The position numbers and the translations under genes are program-made. Shown here piece by piece: positions 34,334 to 43,209 of a DNA stretch of 64,000 nt. Every line of letters starts with the position of its first letter. Positions within the stretch are counted from its first letter, which is position 1. The stretch comes from Flavobacteriaceae bacterium UBA3356. Lineage in GTDB: Bacteria; Bacteroidota; Bacteroidia; Flavobacteriales; Flavobacteriaceae. The stretch is taken from positions 271,535 through 335,534 of the forward strand of contig DEQW01000001.1 of the NCBI GenBank assembly GCA_002360635.1, in the 5' to 3' direction. The notes below the pieces were generated by a model. It saw nothing but the letters and a program-made list of their open reading frames with translations. It ran no database searches and was not told the DNA's origin.

Positions 34334-35407
34334 ATGAAAAAAGTATTATTAATAGAGGACAACCAAGACATCAGGGAAACCACAGCAGATATTTTAACCC
34401 TTGCAGATTTTGAAGTAGAAACCGCAGCCAACGGTAAAATTGGCGTTGCTTTGGCCAAAACATTTCAGCCAGATATCATCGTTTGTGATATTATGATGCC
34501 AGAACTGGACGGTTACGGCGTGCTTCATATATTGAGCAAAAATCCACAAACAGCGCACATTCCGTTCATATTTCTCACGGCAAAATCAGACAAAGGCGAT
34601 TTAAGAAAAGGAATGAACCTTGGTGCAGATGATTACCTTACCAAACCTTTTGAAGAAACAGATTTACTGGATGCCATTTCAATGAGATTGAAAAAAAATG
34701 AGATGCTGCGTCAGGAATTTAGTAAGGATGTAAAAGGCATTAATCAATTTTTTGATGAAGTCTCTAAGTATGACGATGTCAAGGAACTTTCAAAAGACAG
34801 ACGATTAGAATTATACACTAAAAAAAGCGAATTATTTAGGGAAGGTCGCTTTGCAAAACAACTATACTTCATCGAGAGCGGAAAAGTAAAAACCTATAAA
34901 ACCACAGAAGACGGAAAGGAATTTGTCACCGGATTTTATGGTCCAGGTGACTTTATAGGGTTTATCCCGCTGTTTACCGAAGCATCAAAATATACCGATA
35001 CGGCTGTAATCCTTGAAGATGCTGAAATTTGCAAAATACCCAAAGAAGATTTTACAACCTTGATTTTTGGCAGCAAGAACATTTCAAACACCTTTATCAC
35101 GATGCTCTCAAACAATTTAAAGGAACGGGAAACGCAGCTTGCAGCAATGGCTTTTGCAACCGTAAGACAACGAACCGCCAAGCTACTGGTATATCTAAAC
35201 GATAAAAACGACAATCAAGAAAATACCATACCTGCGGTAACCATTAGTCGTGAAGATTTAGCAGGATCTATAGGTGCTGCAAAAGAAACCGCCATAAGGT
35301 CACTTTCTCAATTAAAAGATGATGACCTTATACGCATTGAAGGAAAAGAAATTCTGTTATTGGATGTTGAACAACTCGTTAAAATTTCGCAGTCGGGTTA
35401 TTTGTAA
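34334..35407 (+). CDS. Response regulator with CRP/FNR-type effector
   Basis: 357 residues. Receiver domain (1-120; acidic pocket EDN, phospho-acceptor Asp52 in VCDIMMP, KPF switch) is joined to a CRP-like cyclic nucleotide-binding fold (about 150-265, FREGRFAKQLYFIESGKVK) and a CRP-type winged helix with SREDLAGSIGAAKETAIRSL. The recognition helix KETAIR keeps the Glu and Arg used by CRP/FNR proteins to read a GA-containing half site. No FeS-cluster Cys pattern. It is the prime candidate for binding the TGAC-N4-GTCA sites in this window. Confidence 0.9.
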   Translation: MKKVLLIEDNQDIRETTADILTLADFEVETAANGKIGVALAKTFQPDIIVCDIMMPELDGYGVLHILSKNPQTAHIPFIFLTAKSDKGDLRKGMNLGADDYLTKPFEETDLLDAISMRLKKNEMLRQEFSKDVKGINQFFDEVSKYDDVKELSKDRRLELYTKKSELFREGRFAKQLYFIESGKVKTYKTTEDGKEFVTGFYGPGDFIGFIPLFTEASKYTDTAVILEDAEICKIPKEDFTTLIFGSKNISNTFITMLSNNLKERETQLAAMAFATVRQRTAKLLVYLNDKNDNQENTIPAVTISREDLAGSIGAAKETAIRSLSQLKDDDLIRIEGKEILLLDVEQLVKISQSGYL

Positions 35408-35413
35408 AATAGT

Positions 35414-36214
35414 ATGGCACAGCAAGTAAAAATAGGTTTGGCCTTATCTGGTGGTGGTGTAAAAGGTGTAGCACATATAGGTGTGCTCAAGGCCTTGGAA
35501 GAACACAATATTTATCCAGATTGTATCGCTGGCACGAGTGCAGGAGCTTTAGTAGGCGCACTTTATGCAGCTGGAAAATCACCCGATGAGATTTTTTCAA
35601 TTTTCGATAAATCGGTTATTTTTTCTTTTTCAAATGTTTCTTTAAGCAAGCCTGGAATCATAGACCTTGAAAAATTTAAGACCTATTTTCAACAGTATTT
35701 TCCAGAACAAACCTTTAGTTCGTTACAACGCAAATTATATGTAGCCGCTACCGACTTAGTGAAAGGTCGGGTTAAAATGTTTCAATCTGGTAATGTGGTG
35801 GATGCGGTCTTGGCATCTTCGGCATTTCCTTTAGTTTTTTCGCCATACAAAATTGATGGCAAACCTTATGTAGATGGTGGTGTGGTCAATAATTTTCCTA
35901 TTGAACCACTTCTTGAAGATTGCGATTATATTTTAGGAGTATTTGCAAATCCGCTAAAGAAAGTGGAACCTAATCATCTTTCTAATTCACTTCGCATTAT
36001 GGATAGGGTTTATCAAATAGCTACCCGTTATGCATCCTTACAAAAATTAGAACGCTGCAACCACATACTTTTACCGCAAGAACTGGAACACTATGGAACT
36101 TTTGAAATGAAAAAAGCAAAAGAAATTTACAATCTTGGTTATACCGAAACCTTAAAACATATTGCTACCATTTCCAATGAAATTGAGGCGCTAAAATCAA
36201 GTCAACGGACTTAA
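35414..36214 (+). CDS. Patatin-like phospholipase
   Basis: 266 residues with the complete patatin active site: oxyanion GGGVKG, nucleophile motif GTSAG, and catalytic VDGGVVNNFP. No signal peptide, so cytoplasmic RssA/YchK-like. It begins 6 nt after the response regulator and is in the same operon. Its 3' end overlaps the convergent cardiolipin synthase gene by 18 nt. A phospholipid role linked to light or stress signalling is inferred from the operon. Confidence 0.87.
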   Translation: MAQQVKIGLALSGGGVKGVAHIGVLKALEEHNIYPDCIAGTSAGALVGALYAAGKSPDEIFSIFDKSVIFSFSNVSLSKPGIIDLEKFKTYFQQYFPEQTFSSLQRKLYVAATDLVKGRVKMFQSGNVVDAVLASSAFPLVFSPYKIDGKPYVDGGVVNNFPIEPLLEDCDYILGVFANPLKKVEPNHLSNSLRIMDRVYQIATRYASLQKLERCNHILLPQELEHYGTFEMKKAKEIYNLGYTETLKHIATISNEIEALKSSQRT

Positions 36215-37636
36215 AAGTCGAGCGAGATTTTCCTTCATACGAGTAATTTTACTTCGCTTTGAAAACGAGATTAACTTAACCTGAGAACTGTTATTTTGAT
36301 ACTGAAGGAATTTCTTTTTTAATTCCAGCGTTACTTCAGCATCGTAGATAAGTGCGTTTACTTCAAAATTTTGTTCAAAACTACGAATGTCAAGATTGGC
36401 AGTACCTACAGAACACACCAAATCATCAGACAGGATAATTTTTGAATGTAAAAAGCCTGGCTCATAGCGATAAATTTTTACGCCGCTAGCCAATAAGGTT
36501 TCAAAATGCGACTGTACCACCCACTTCACCATCATTGAGTCTGATTTTTTTGGCACCACGATACGTACATCTACGCCGCTCATAGCACTACTTTTTAAAG
36601 CTTCGAGCAAAGCCTGCGGTGGCACCAAGTATGGATTGGCTATGTAGAGATATTTTCTTGCATTGTTGATAAGATACAGGTATTCATTAAGAATAGTCGC
36701 GTGATTGGAATCTGGACCGCTGGAAACAAATTGTACAGGTGTATTCCCTGCTATGGGAAGACGTTTTAGTGCATTTTCATCAAACAGATTTTCGCCACTC
36801 AAAAAGTACCAGTCATTATAAAAAATGAACTTTAAAAAATTGACGGCCATTCCTTCTACCTGTACTTGAATATCTGCCCAAGGCCCCAAATTGTCATCAC
36901 CAGTAATATATTTGTCTGCTACGTTGATACCACCCGTAAAGCCTATTTTTCCATCTACTACCACAATTTTGCGGTGGTTGCGGTAGTTGGTTTTTGCAAG
37001 TGCAGCGAGGCGTACCGGTAAAAAGCAAGCTACATCCACATCTATTTTTTTCAGTTTTTTTAGGTAGCTTGATGTAAGCGACCAGCTTCCCAATCCATCG
37101 TATATAAATTTTATAGTAACGCCTTGTTTGCGTTTGGCTGTGAAGAGTTCCATAAAATCATCAGCGAGCATTCCATTTTCAAAAATGTAGTATTGTATAA
37201 AAATGGATTGTTCGGCTTTTTTGCAGGCTTCAAAAATGGCATTAAAAGTAGCTTTGCCATCATATAGCAAAGCAACCTTATTTTTATAGGCTACGGGAAT
37301 TTTATTGGCGTTGGTGAGGTAATTAACGAGTTTACCGTAACGCTCTTCAATCTGTGTATCCGAAATTTTAAAAGGCTGAATTTCTGTGGTGTATTCTTTC
37401 AGAAAAGAGGCTATTTGTTGTTCATCAATAACCGATTTACGGTTAAAAAGCTTATTCTTTTTTCGATTTAACCCAAAAATGAAAAAAAGGATCCCACCTA
37501 CTGCCGGAATGGCAAGAATGGTCATCATCCACGCCCATATACGGTAGGGTTTGCTACCTTCTTTAAGTAAAAAGTAAAACGCCGTCACGTTAACTATAAC
37601 GTGCAGTAGAATAAACGCAGTCGTCCAAAAGTTCAT
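36197..37636 (-). CDS. cls: Cardiolipin synthase (PLD family)
   Basis: 479 residues: two N-terminal TM helices and two HKD motifs (NHRKIVVVDGKIGFTGG and LHSKIILSDDLVCSVGTAN), as in bacterial Cls. It condenses phosphatidylglycerol to cardiolipin at the inner membrane. Last gene of the leftward run that begins at 45757, converging on the patatin gene. Confidence 0.9.
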   Translation of the reverse strand: MNFWTTAFILLHVIVNVTAFYFLLKEGSKPYRIWAWMMTILAIPAVGGILFFIFGLNRKKNKLFNRKSVIDEQQIASFLKEYTTEIQPFKISDTQIEERYGKLVNYLTNANKIPVAYKNKVALLYDGKATFNAIFEACKKAEQSIFIQYYIFENGMLADDFMELFTAKRKQGVTIKFIYDGLGSWSLTSSYLKKLKKIDVDVACFLPVRLAALAKTNYRNHRKIVVVDGKIGFTGGINVADKYITGDDNLGPWADIQVQVEGMAVNFLKFIFYNDWYFLSGENLFDENALKRLPIAGNTPVQFVSSGPDSNHATILNEYLYLINNARKYLYIANPYLVPPQALLEALKSSAMSGVDVRIVVPKKSDSMMVKWVVQSHFETLLASGVKIYRYEPGFLHSKIILSDDLVCSVGTANLDIRSFEQNFEVNALIYDAEVTLELKKKFLQYQNNSSQVKLISFSKRSKITRMKENLARLLSPLT

Positions 37637-37686
37637 TTTAAATTAACTTGTATTTAGCATTGTTGATGCTTCACAAAACAATCAAT

Positions 37687-38454
37687 TTAACTTTTTTTTT
37701 CGCCAAGCCACCAGTGCGAGCGTATGTTTTTTTTTATCAATTTAAATTTCTCAATAGAATGTACCATTAAATGGTCTCTCATTTCTTCAACAGAATCTGT
37801 TATAAAAAGCAAATCCATATCTTCTTTCGAGATACTTTCCTCTTCTGCCATTACTTGGATATGTTCATACAGTTCTTTGTGATATTCTTTTCCGAAGAGC
37901 ACAACGGGAAAACTGTGTATGATTTTGGTTTGAATAAGTGTTAAAGATTCAAATAGTTCATCTAATGTTCCTATACCACCTGGCATCACAACAAAACCAT
38001 ACGAGTATTTAATGAGCATAAACTTTCGTACAAAAAAATAGGGAATGTCAATCCATTTGTGAAGATAGTTATTTGGTTTTTGTTCAAATGGCAGAATGAT
38101 ATTACAGCCTACAGAGTAGCCATTATTTTCGAAAGCCCCTTTGTTAGCAGCTTCCATAATTCCTGGTCCGCCACCAGTCATAACGGTAAAGCCCATTTCT
38201 GAAAGTGTTTTGCCTACATCTACAGCTTGTTTATAATAGACATTGTTTTCATCAAATCGTGCCGAACCAAAAACAGTAATACAAGGCCCAATAAAGTGCA
38301 TTTTTCTAAAGGCCTTAATAAAATTGTATTGTACCTTAAAGCTAAACCACAGTTCCTTAAAACGATTGCGAGGTCCTTTTAAAAAGACTTGTTCTTCGGT
38401 GAGATAAAATCGTTTTTTCTTGCGATTACGTATGATGTGTTTATAGCGGTTCAT
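37687..38454 (-). CDS. LOG-family (TIGR00730-like) nucleotide-binding protein
   Basis: 255 residues with the LOG/lysine decarboxylase-like motifs GGGPGIMEAANKGA and PGGIGTLDELFE and a basic N-terminal extension (MNRYKHIIRNRKKKRFYL). LOG proteins hydrolyse nucleotide 5'-monophosphates, in some cases releasing cytokinins. It sits 70 nt downstream of the outer membrane protein gene and is possibly in the same operon. Confidence 0.85.
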   Translation of the reverse strand: MNRYKHIIRNRKKKRFYLTEEQVFLKGPRNRFKELWFSFKVQYNFIKAFRKMHFIGPCITVFGSARFDENNVYYKQAVDVGKTLSEMGFTVMTGGGPGIMEAANKGAFENNGYSVGCNIILPFEQKPNNYLHKWIDIPYFFVRKFMLIKYSYGFVVMPGGIGTLDELFESLTLIQTKIIHSFPVVLFGKEYHKELYEHIQVMAEEESISKEDMDLLFITDSVEEMRDHLMVHSIEKFKLIKKNIRSHWWLGEKKS

Positions 38455-38523
38455 ATGTACAGTGTTTCACTTTTTTTTCTTCAGTAATATCCAAAATTCA
38501 AGCTGAGACGACTTTTAAATCGA

Positions 38524-39438
38524 TTATTTAAATTTCAAAGTTTCTATCATAATTCCAAACCTGAGTACATCTATACGCTCGTTAAAATAGATGTTGTAAT
38601 AATCAAACCCGTGATAAAACTTCATAAAAAACCCGACGTCTTCTAAAAAATTAGGATGATAAAACACGGTAGCCGAAAAATTAAGACGCTTTATATCAAA
38701 AGTATCATAATCATTAAACCCGTCTGCCATCCAAGTGGTTCTTGCGATAAACGAGATGTTGGCACGCCTATTTTTGGCAGGTTTTAAATCAAGGCCCAGG
38801 TTATATACACCGAACTCGTTGTGCCAGCGCACCCTGCTGTATTGTCCCACCAGCTCATCTGCCATCCACGCTTTGGGATGCAATTCCAGCGAACTTTTAA
38901 AATACTGCGCATTGCGTGTGCGAGACCAGTAATGGGTATCGATAATCCCAAATTCAAAAAAATTGGTCGAGAAGTTTCCCGAGCGTGTGTTTATAGACCC
39001 ATCATCGCGGTAAAATGCACCTTCTTGACCGTTGCTGTGGTGGGCCGCTTTCGCGAAAAGCGAGATATTATGCCTTCCCTTTTTATTTCCAGTAATATAA
39101 TAAAGGGTGAGCTGCGGAATGTAGCTGGGTGTCCTTACTGGATAAGAATTTTCACGGTACATCCTGATGATTACCTGTGGCGTAAGGGTAGTAAGTAATC
39201 TCGATTTTTTGTTATTTCTAATGGTAAATGCAGGGTTGATGTTTCCTTCAAACCATAAATCTGCCATATTCCCAATATCTGTCGGGAAGGTAATATAGCT
39301 GTTTTCTTGGTGCAGTTGTGCAATGGTGTTGAGGTCAAACCCAGAAATACTATCCTGAACCTGCTGTGCCCTAACAACTAAAATATTGCCGAGCAACAGC
39401 AGTATCCACAGGATTGAAAAAAGTAACTTTTTGTTCAT
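38524..39438 (-). CDS. Outer membrane beta-barrel, possible phospholipase A (OMPLA-like)
   Basis: 304 residues: signal peptide ending VRAQ, then amphipathic beta-strands ending in an aromatic-rich C-terminus. The segment AKAAHHSNGQEGAFY resembles the HxSNG active-site motif of outer membrane phospholipase A, with candidate Asn residues 15-26 positions later. If so, it would pair with the patatin and cardiolipin synthase in lipid remodelling. Homology is weak by eye. Confidence 0.6.
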   Translation of the reverse strand: MNKKLLFSILWILLLLGNILVVRAQQVQDSISGFDLNTIAQLHQENSYITFPTDIGNMADLWFEGNINPAFTIRNNKKSRLLTTLTPQVIIRMYRENSYPVRTPSYIPQLTLYYITGNKKGRHNISLFAKAAHHSNGQEGAFYRDDGSINTRSGNFSTNFFEFGIIDTHYWSRTRNAQYFKSSLELHPKAWMADELVGQYSRVRWHNEFGVYNLGLDLKPAKNRRANISFIARTTWMADGFNDYDTFDIKRLNFSATVFYHPNFLEDVGFFMKFYHGFDYYNIYFNERIDVLRFGIMIETLKFK

Positions 39439-39448
39439 TGGTAATGTA

Positions 39449-40210
39449 CTAGGCTGTCATTCCACCATCTACAGTATGAATGCTTCCCGTGATAAATGAA
39501 CTGTCATCACTTGCCAGAAAAAGAGCCATTTTTGCCACATCTTCATTGGTTGCATAGCGTCCCAAAGGAATGGATGCTTCAAAATTCTGTTTGGCAGCAG
39601 TAGCATTTTGAGGGTCAAAACCAGCTTCTAAAGAACGCATCATCCTATTATCTACAGGCGAAGGGTTAATGGTGTTCACCCTAATATTATGCGGTGCGCC
39701 TTCCATAGCAGCAGAACGCATCATCCCAATAACTGCGTGTTTTGAGGTTACATAAGGAAGCACATTGGCAGTTCCTTGTAATCCGGCAACAGAGGATGTG
39801 ATAATAATGCTGCCACCTTTGTCTTTCATTGCAGGAAAAACGTGACGCAGTCCGTAGTAAACACCCTTGATATTTACATTAATCACATTGTCAAAAACGT
39901 CCAACGGATATTCATCCAGCGGCAGCACTTTACCTTCGACACCAGCGTTGTTGAAGAACACATCGATGTTTTTAAAACGGTCGAGCGTTTTAGCTACGTA
40001 ATTTTTTACTTGCTGTTCATCTGTAACGTCTGCTTGGACGTAAGCAAGGTTTTCAGAATCAATTTCATCAGCCACCTTTTTAAGTGCTTGTTCATCGATA
40101 TCTACGAGCATCACTTTTGCTTCGTTTTTAAGAAATAGTTTTGCGGCAGCAACGCCTATACCACCTGAACCTCCTGTAATTAGTACAGTTTTGTTTTTTA
40201 AATCTTTCAT
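39449..40210 (-). CDS. SDR-family oxidoreductase
   Basis: 253 residues, classical short-chain dehydrogenase: TGGSGGIGVAAAK (NAD(P) site), NNAGVEG, catalytic Ser (TSSVAG) and YVTSKHA (Tyr-x3-Lys), and the C-terminal FITGSIHTVDGGMTA. Asp in LVDIDEQA at the second strand suggests NAD(H) preference. Substrate unknown. 10 nt downstream of the STAS protein gene. Confidence 0.88.
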   Translation of the reverse strand: MKDLKNKTVLITGGSGGIGVAAAKLFLKNEAKVMLVDIDEQALKKVADEIDSENLAYVQADVTDEQQVKNYVAKTLDRFKNIDVFFNNAGVEGKVLPLDEYPLDVFDNVINVNIKGVYYGLRHVFPAMKDKGGSIIITSSVAGLQGTANVLPYVTSKHAVIGMMRSAAMEGAPHNIRVNTINPSPVDNRMMRSLEAGFDPQNATAAKQNFEASIPLGRYATNEDVAKMALFLASDDSSFITGSIHTVDGGMTA

Positions 40211-40220
40211 CGTTTTATAT

Positions 40221-41216
40221 TTATTGGGTTACCCATTCAATGGCTGTATCTCTTTCATCGTTTGTAAACACTTTAAGGTCTAATCCTGGTGTTACAAAAT
40301 CGGCAGCTTTGACCAAGCCTTTCACTTTTTTATTAGTTACCAGCGCAGCTTTATCAAACTTGCTGTAAGATGATATTCCCATTTTTATATCTTCCCACAA
40401 TGCTTTGGCTGTAAAGCCTTCAAAATCTCGCATCTCAACAAGCATTGCCGTAGGTTGCTGTCTTTGTTCAAGGTTTTTATTTAGAAAGGTGTAATCTGCT
40501 TTAGTAAGCGTGTCATAAATCAACAGATGCAGATAGTTGGCATCAGGCACTATGGCAAGACCGTGTTCTTCGTTTTTAGTAGGTGCATTTATCCAGTCTA
40601 TAGCGTCTTGAATTTCATCTTCATCAAATTCTTTCACTGCAATACCCGGTGTCAAAAAGTTTGCGAAGGGAATAAGGTTCTCTATCCAATCCTTATCTGA
40701 AACGATGGCATATTTTCTAAGGTTCTTTATGGAAAACCATTTAAGGTCAAAGAAAGAAGATGCATTCTTAATTTTTTTTGCACCTGAAACGTCTTCGACT
40801 TCAATTATTAAATTGAAATACCCTATGTTCTTTGTAATTTCTTTCATCTGGGTCAATGCCAGTTCAAAATCATTTTCTGTTGTTGCCTTGTCCACAATTA
40901 GGTGGACGGTTGTGTTTGTGTTTATCATATCATTTGTATTTGTAGTGGATTTTAGTTTATTTTTCAAATATGCTTCCGCTTCACGTTCCATTTTTTCAAG
41001 ACGTGTGTAGTAATCGGGAAATTCTTTGAGATGTGCCCAGGCTATTTTTCCTGTGCGCAGTCCATCATCATTGGTTACATTAGTTTCTGCATACTGTGTG
41101 CCGTGTTCCAGCTCTATGTTTATGCCTTTGGCAAATTCATCTAAGGACACTTCATTCCAGTCTATCGATAACAAATTTCCAATATTTCCTGCCTCATTTT
41201 TGCTGAACTTTTTCAT
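40221..41216 (-). CDS. DUF5661 plus two STAS/SEC14-like (SpoIIAA-like) domains
   Basis: 331 residues. N-terminal DUF5661-like segment (GLRTGKIAWAHLKEFPDYYT), then two repeats of a SpoIIAA-like domain, each ending in the pattern ANFLTPGIAVKEFDEDE or ADFVTPGLDLKVFTNDE followed by AIxW. Small acidic cytoplasmic protein often found in stress loci; ligand unknown, possibly lipid. A paralogue with two repeats but no DUF5661 is at 55714. In the MacAB-TolC operon. Confidence 0.78.
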   Translation of the reverse strand: MKKFSKNEAGNIGNLLSIDWNEVSLDEFAKGINIELEHGTQYAETNVTNDDGLRTGKIAWAHLKEFPDYYTRLEKMEREAEAYLKNKLKSTTNTNDMINTNTTVHLIVDKATTENDFELALTQMKEITKNIGYFNLIIEVEDVSGAKKIKNASSFFDLKWFSIKNLRKYAIVSDKDWIENLIPFANFLTPGIAVKEFDEDEIQDAIDWINAPTKNEEHGLAIVPDANYLHLLIYDTLTKADYTFLNKNLEQRQQPTAMLVEMRDFEGFTAKALWEDIKMGISSYSKFDKAALVTNKKVKGLVKAADFVTPGLDLKVFTNDERDTAIEWVTQ

Positions 41217-41241
41217 AACTTTTTAATTCTTTTAAGGATTA

Positions 41242-42456
41242 TTATTCAAATCGTAAGGCTTCAATAGGGTTTAGTTTCGCCGCTTTTCTGGCGGGAAAAT
41301 AACCGAAGGCAATCCCAATTACCGCAGCAAAACCAAAACCTATCGCTATGGCATATCCTGCCGTGGGAACATAAAAATCTGTGGCCTGGTAAATTATTTG
41401 ATTGCCAATAATACCGAGTGCAATGCCTATTAAACCCCCAGCAGCACTCAATACAATAGCTTCAATTAAAAACTGGGTCAGTATATCGCTTTCTCTTGCG
41501 CCTAAAGCTAATCGTGTACCTATTTCGCGGGTTCTTTCGGTTACCGAAACCAGCATAATATTCATAATTCCAATTCCGCCTACCAAGAGCGAAATACTGG
41601 CTATGGCACCTAACAGAATGGTAAGGATGCTTGTTATTTCACCTGTAATTTCATTGAGTTCCACTTGGGTGGTAATGTCAAAATCATCTTCCTGATTTGC
41701 TAAAATCTTATGTGCTTCACGAAGTAGTATGGTAGCTTCAACTTCGGCATCTTCAATTTTGTTTTCATTGACGGCAGACGCCATAAATACGTTAAAGTTG
41801 GGATTTCCAAAAAGTCTGTTTTGAACTGTTGTATAAGGTGCAACTACCATATCGTCCTGGTCGCTACCCATACCACCTTGTCCTTGTTCTTCCAGCAGGC
41901 CTACTATAGTAAAGGGAACTTTATCAATGCGTATGGTTCTGCCTATGGGATTTTCGCCACCATACAATTCTTCCTGAATGGTTTTACCCACTAAACACAC
42001 TTGTTTTGCGAGTTGTACATCGAGTTCAGAAAAGGCTTCGCCAGAAACAACTTCACGGCTCATAATATGAAAATAATCCTGTGAAACGCCGTACACCAAA
42101 GTAGATTTATAGCCTTGTGTGCTAATGGCTTGTCCGCCTGCGACCACCATTGGCGAAACTTTATCCAGCCATACCGAATTGTTTTTTAAAATATCATAAT
42201 CCTTGGGGCTTAATTCTTTTCCCTTCCGTACCGAAATCCCACCACGACGCTCTTGTTTTACCTGAATAATTAAGAGGTTGGTGCCTAAGCCAGATATCTG
42301 ATCCTGCACTTGTTTTGTGGCACCTTCGCCAGCTGAAATCGTCATAATTACCGCACCTACGCCAATAATAATACCCAGCATTGTGAGCAAACTTCGGGTT
42401 CGGTTTTTATTGATGGCCTTAAATGCCACCTTGAATGTTTTAAAAAACTGTCGCAT
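41242..42456 (-). CDS. MacB-type ABC transporter permease
   Basis: 404 residues: TM1 (SLLTMLGIIIGVGAVIMTIS), large MacB_PCD periplasmic domain, then three C-terminal TM helices of the FtsX fold (LLVGGIGIMNIMLVSVTERTREIG). Part of a TolC-MacA-MacB tripartite exporter for drugs, peptides or lipids. In E. coli the ATPase is fused; here it is encoded separately upstream, 6 nt away. Confidence 0.9.
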   Translation of the reverse strand: MRQFFKTFKVAFKAINKNRTRSLLTMLGIIIGVGAVIMTISAGEGATKQVQDQISGLGTNLLIIQVKQERRGGISVRKGKELSPKDYDILKNNSVWLDKVSPMVVAGGQAISTQGYKSTLVYGVSQDYFHIMSREVVSGEAFSELDVQLAKQVCLVGKTIQEELYGGENPIGRTIRIDKVPFTIVGLLEEQGQGGMGSDQDDMVVAPYTTVQNRLFGNPNFNVFMASAVNENKIEDAEVEATILLREAHKILANQEDDFDITTQVELNEITGEITSILTILLGAIASISLLVGGIGIMNIMLVSVTERTREIGTRLALGARESDILTQFLIEAIVLSAAGGLIGIALGIIGNQIIYQATDFYVPTAGYAIAIGFGFAAVIGIAFGYFPARKAAKLNPIEALRFE

Positions 42457-42462
42457 CTTCTT

Positions 42463-43209
42463 TTATTTTGCGGTTAATTCTAAATCTCTAAGTGCGCTTT
42501 CCTTGGTGCTACGGTTGGCTATTAGTTCATCTTTAAGAATATACCCATCTCTAAAGGTGACAATGCGTTTGGCAAACTGTGCGATTTCGGGTTCGTGGGT
42601 AATCATTAAAATGGTTTTTCCTTCATCATTGAGCCTTACAAAAAGGTCTGCGATATCAATACTGGTTTTACTGTCCAGATTTCCCGTGGCTTCATCTGCC
42701 AAGATTAATGTTGGGTCGTTTACTAATGCTCTTGCTATGGCTACCCTTTGTTGCTGGCCACCAGAAAGTTCGTTGGTTTTATGTAACATTCGGTTTTCCA
42801 GACCTACCTGTTTTAAAGCATTTTCTGCCATTTCCTTAGGATTGGGAAATCTTGCGGTGCGGTCGTACACCAATGGAAGTTCCACATTTTCGAGTGCTGT
42901 GGTTCGCGAAAGCAAATTATAGCTTTGAAAAATGAACCCTATTTTTTGATTGCGTATATCTGCAAGTTGGTTTTTAGAAAGGGTGTTTACGTGAACGCCG
43001 TCTAAATAATAATCGCCGGAAGATGGCAAATCAAGGCAACCCAAAATGTTTAAATACGTGGATTTTCCCGAACCCGATGCACCCATAATCGCAACAAATT
43101 CGCCTTCTTCGATAATTAAATCTACATCGGTAAGTGCGCGTACTTCTATCTCGCCGTTTTTAAAAACGCGACTTACTTTTTTTGTTTCTATTACTTTTTT
43201 GGCGGCCAT
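42463..43209 (-). CDS. MacB-type ABC transporter ATPase
   Basis: 248 residues with Walker A GASGSGKST, Q-loop FQSYNL, signature LSGGQQQRVAIARAL, Walker B LILADEATGNLD and H-switch TH. Intact LolD/MacB-family ATPase that powers the adjacent permease. Shares its first base with the last base of the adaptor stop codon. Confidence 0.92.
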   Translation of the reverse strand: MAAKKVIETKKVSRVFKNGEIEVRALTDVDLIIEEGEFVAIMGASGSGKSTYLNILGCLDLPSSGDYYLDGVHVNTLSKNQLADIRNQKIGFIFQSYNLLSRTTALENVELPLVYDRTARFPNPKEMAENALKQVGLENRMLHKTNELSGGQQQRVAIARALVNDPTLILADEATGNLDSKTSIDIADLFVRLNDEGKTILMITHEPEIAQFAKRIVTFRDGYILKDELIANRSTKESALRDLELTAK

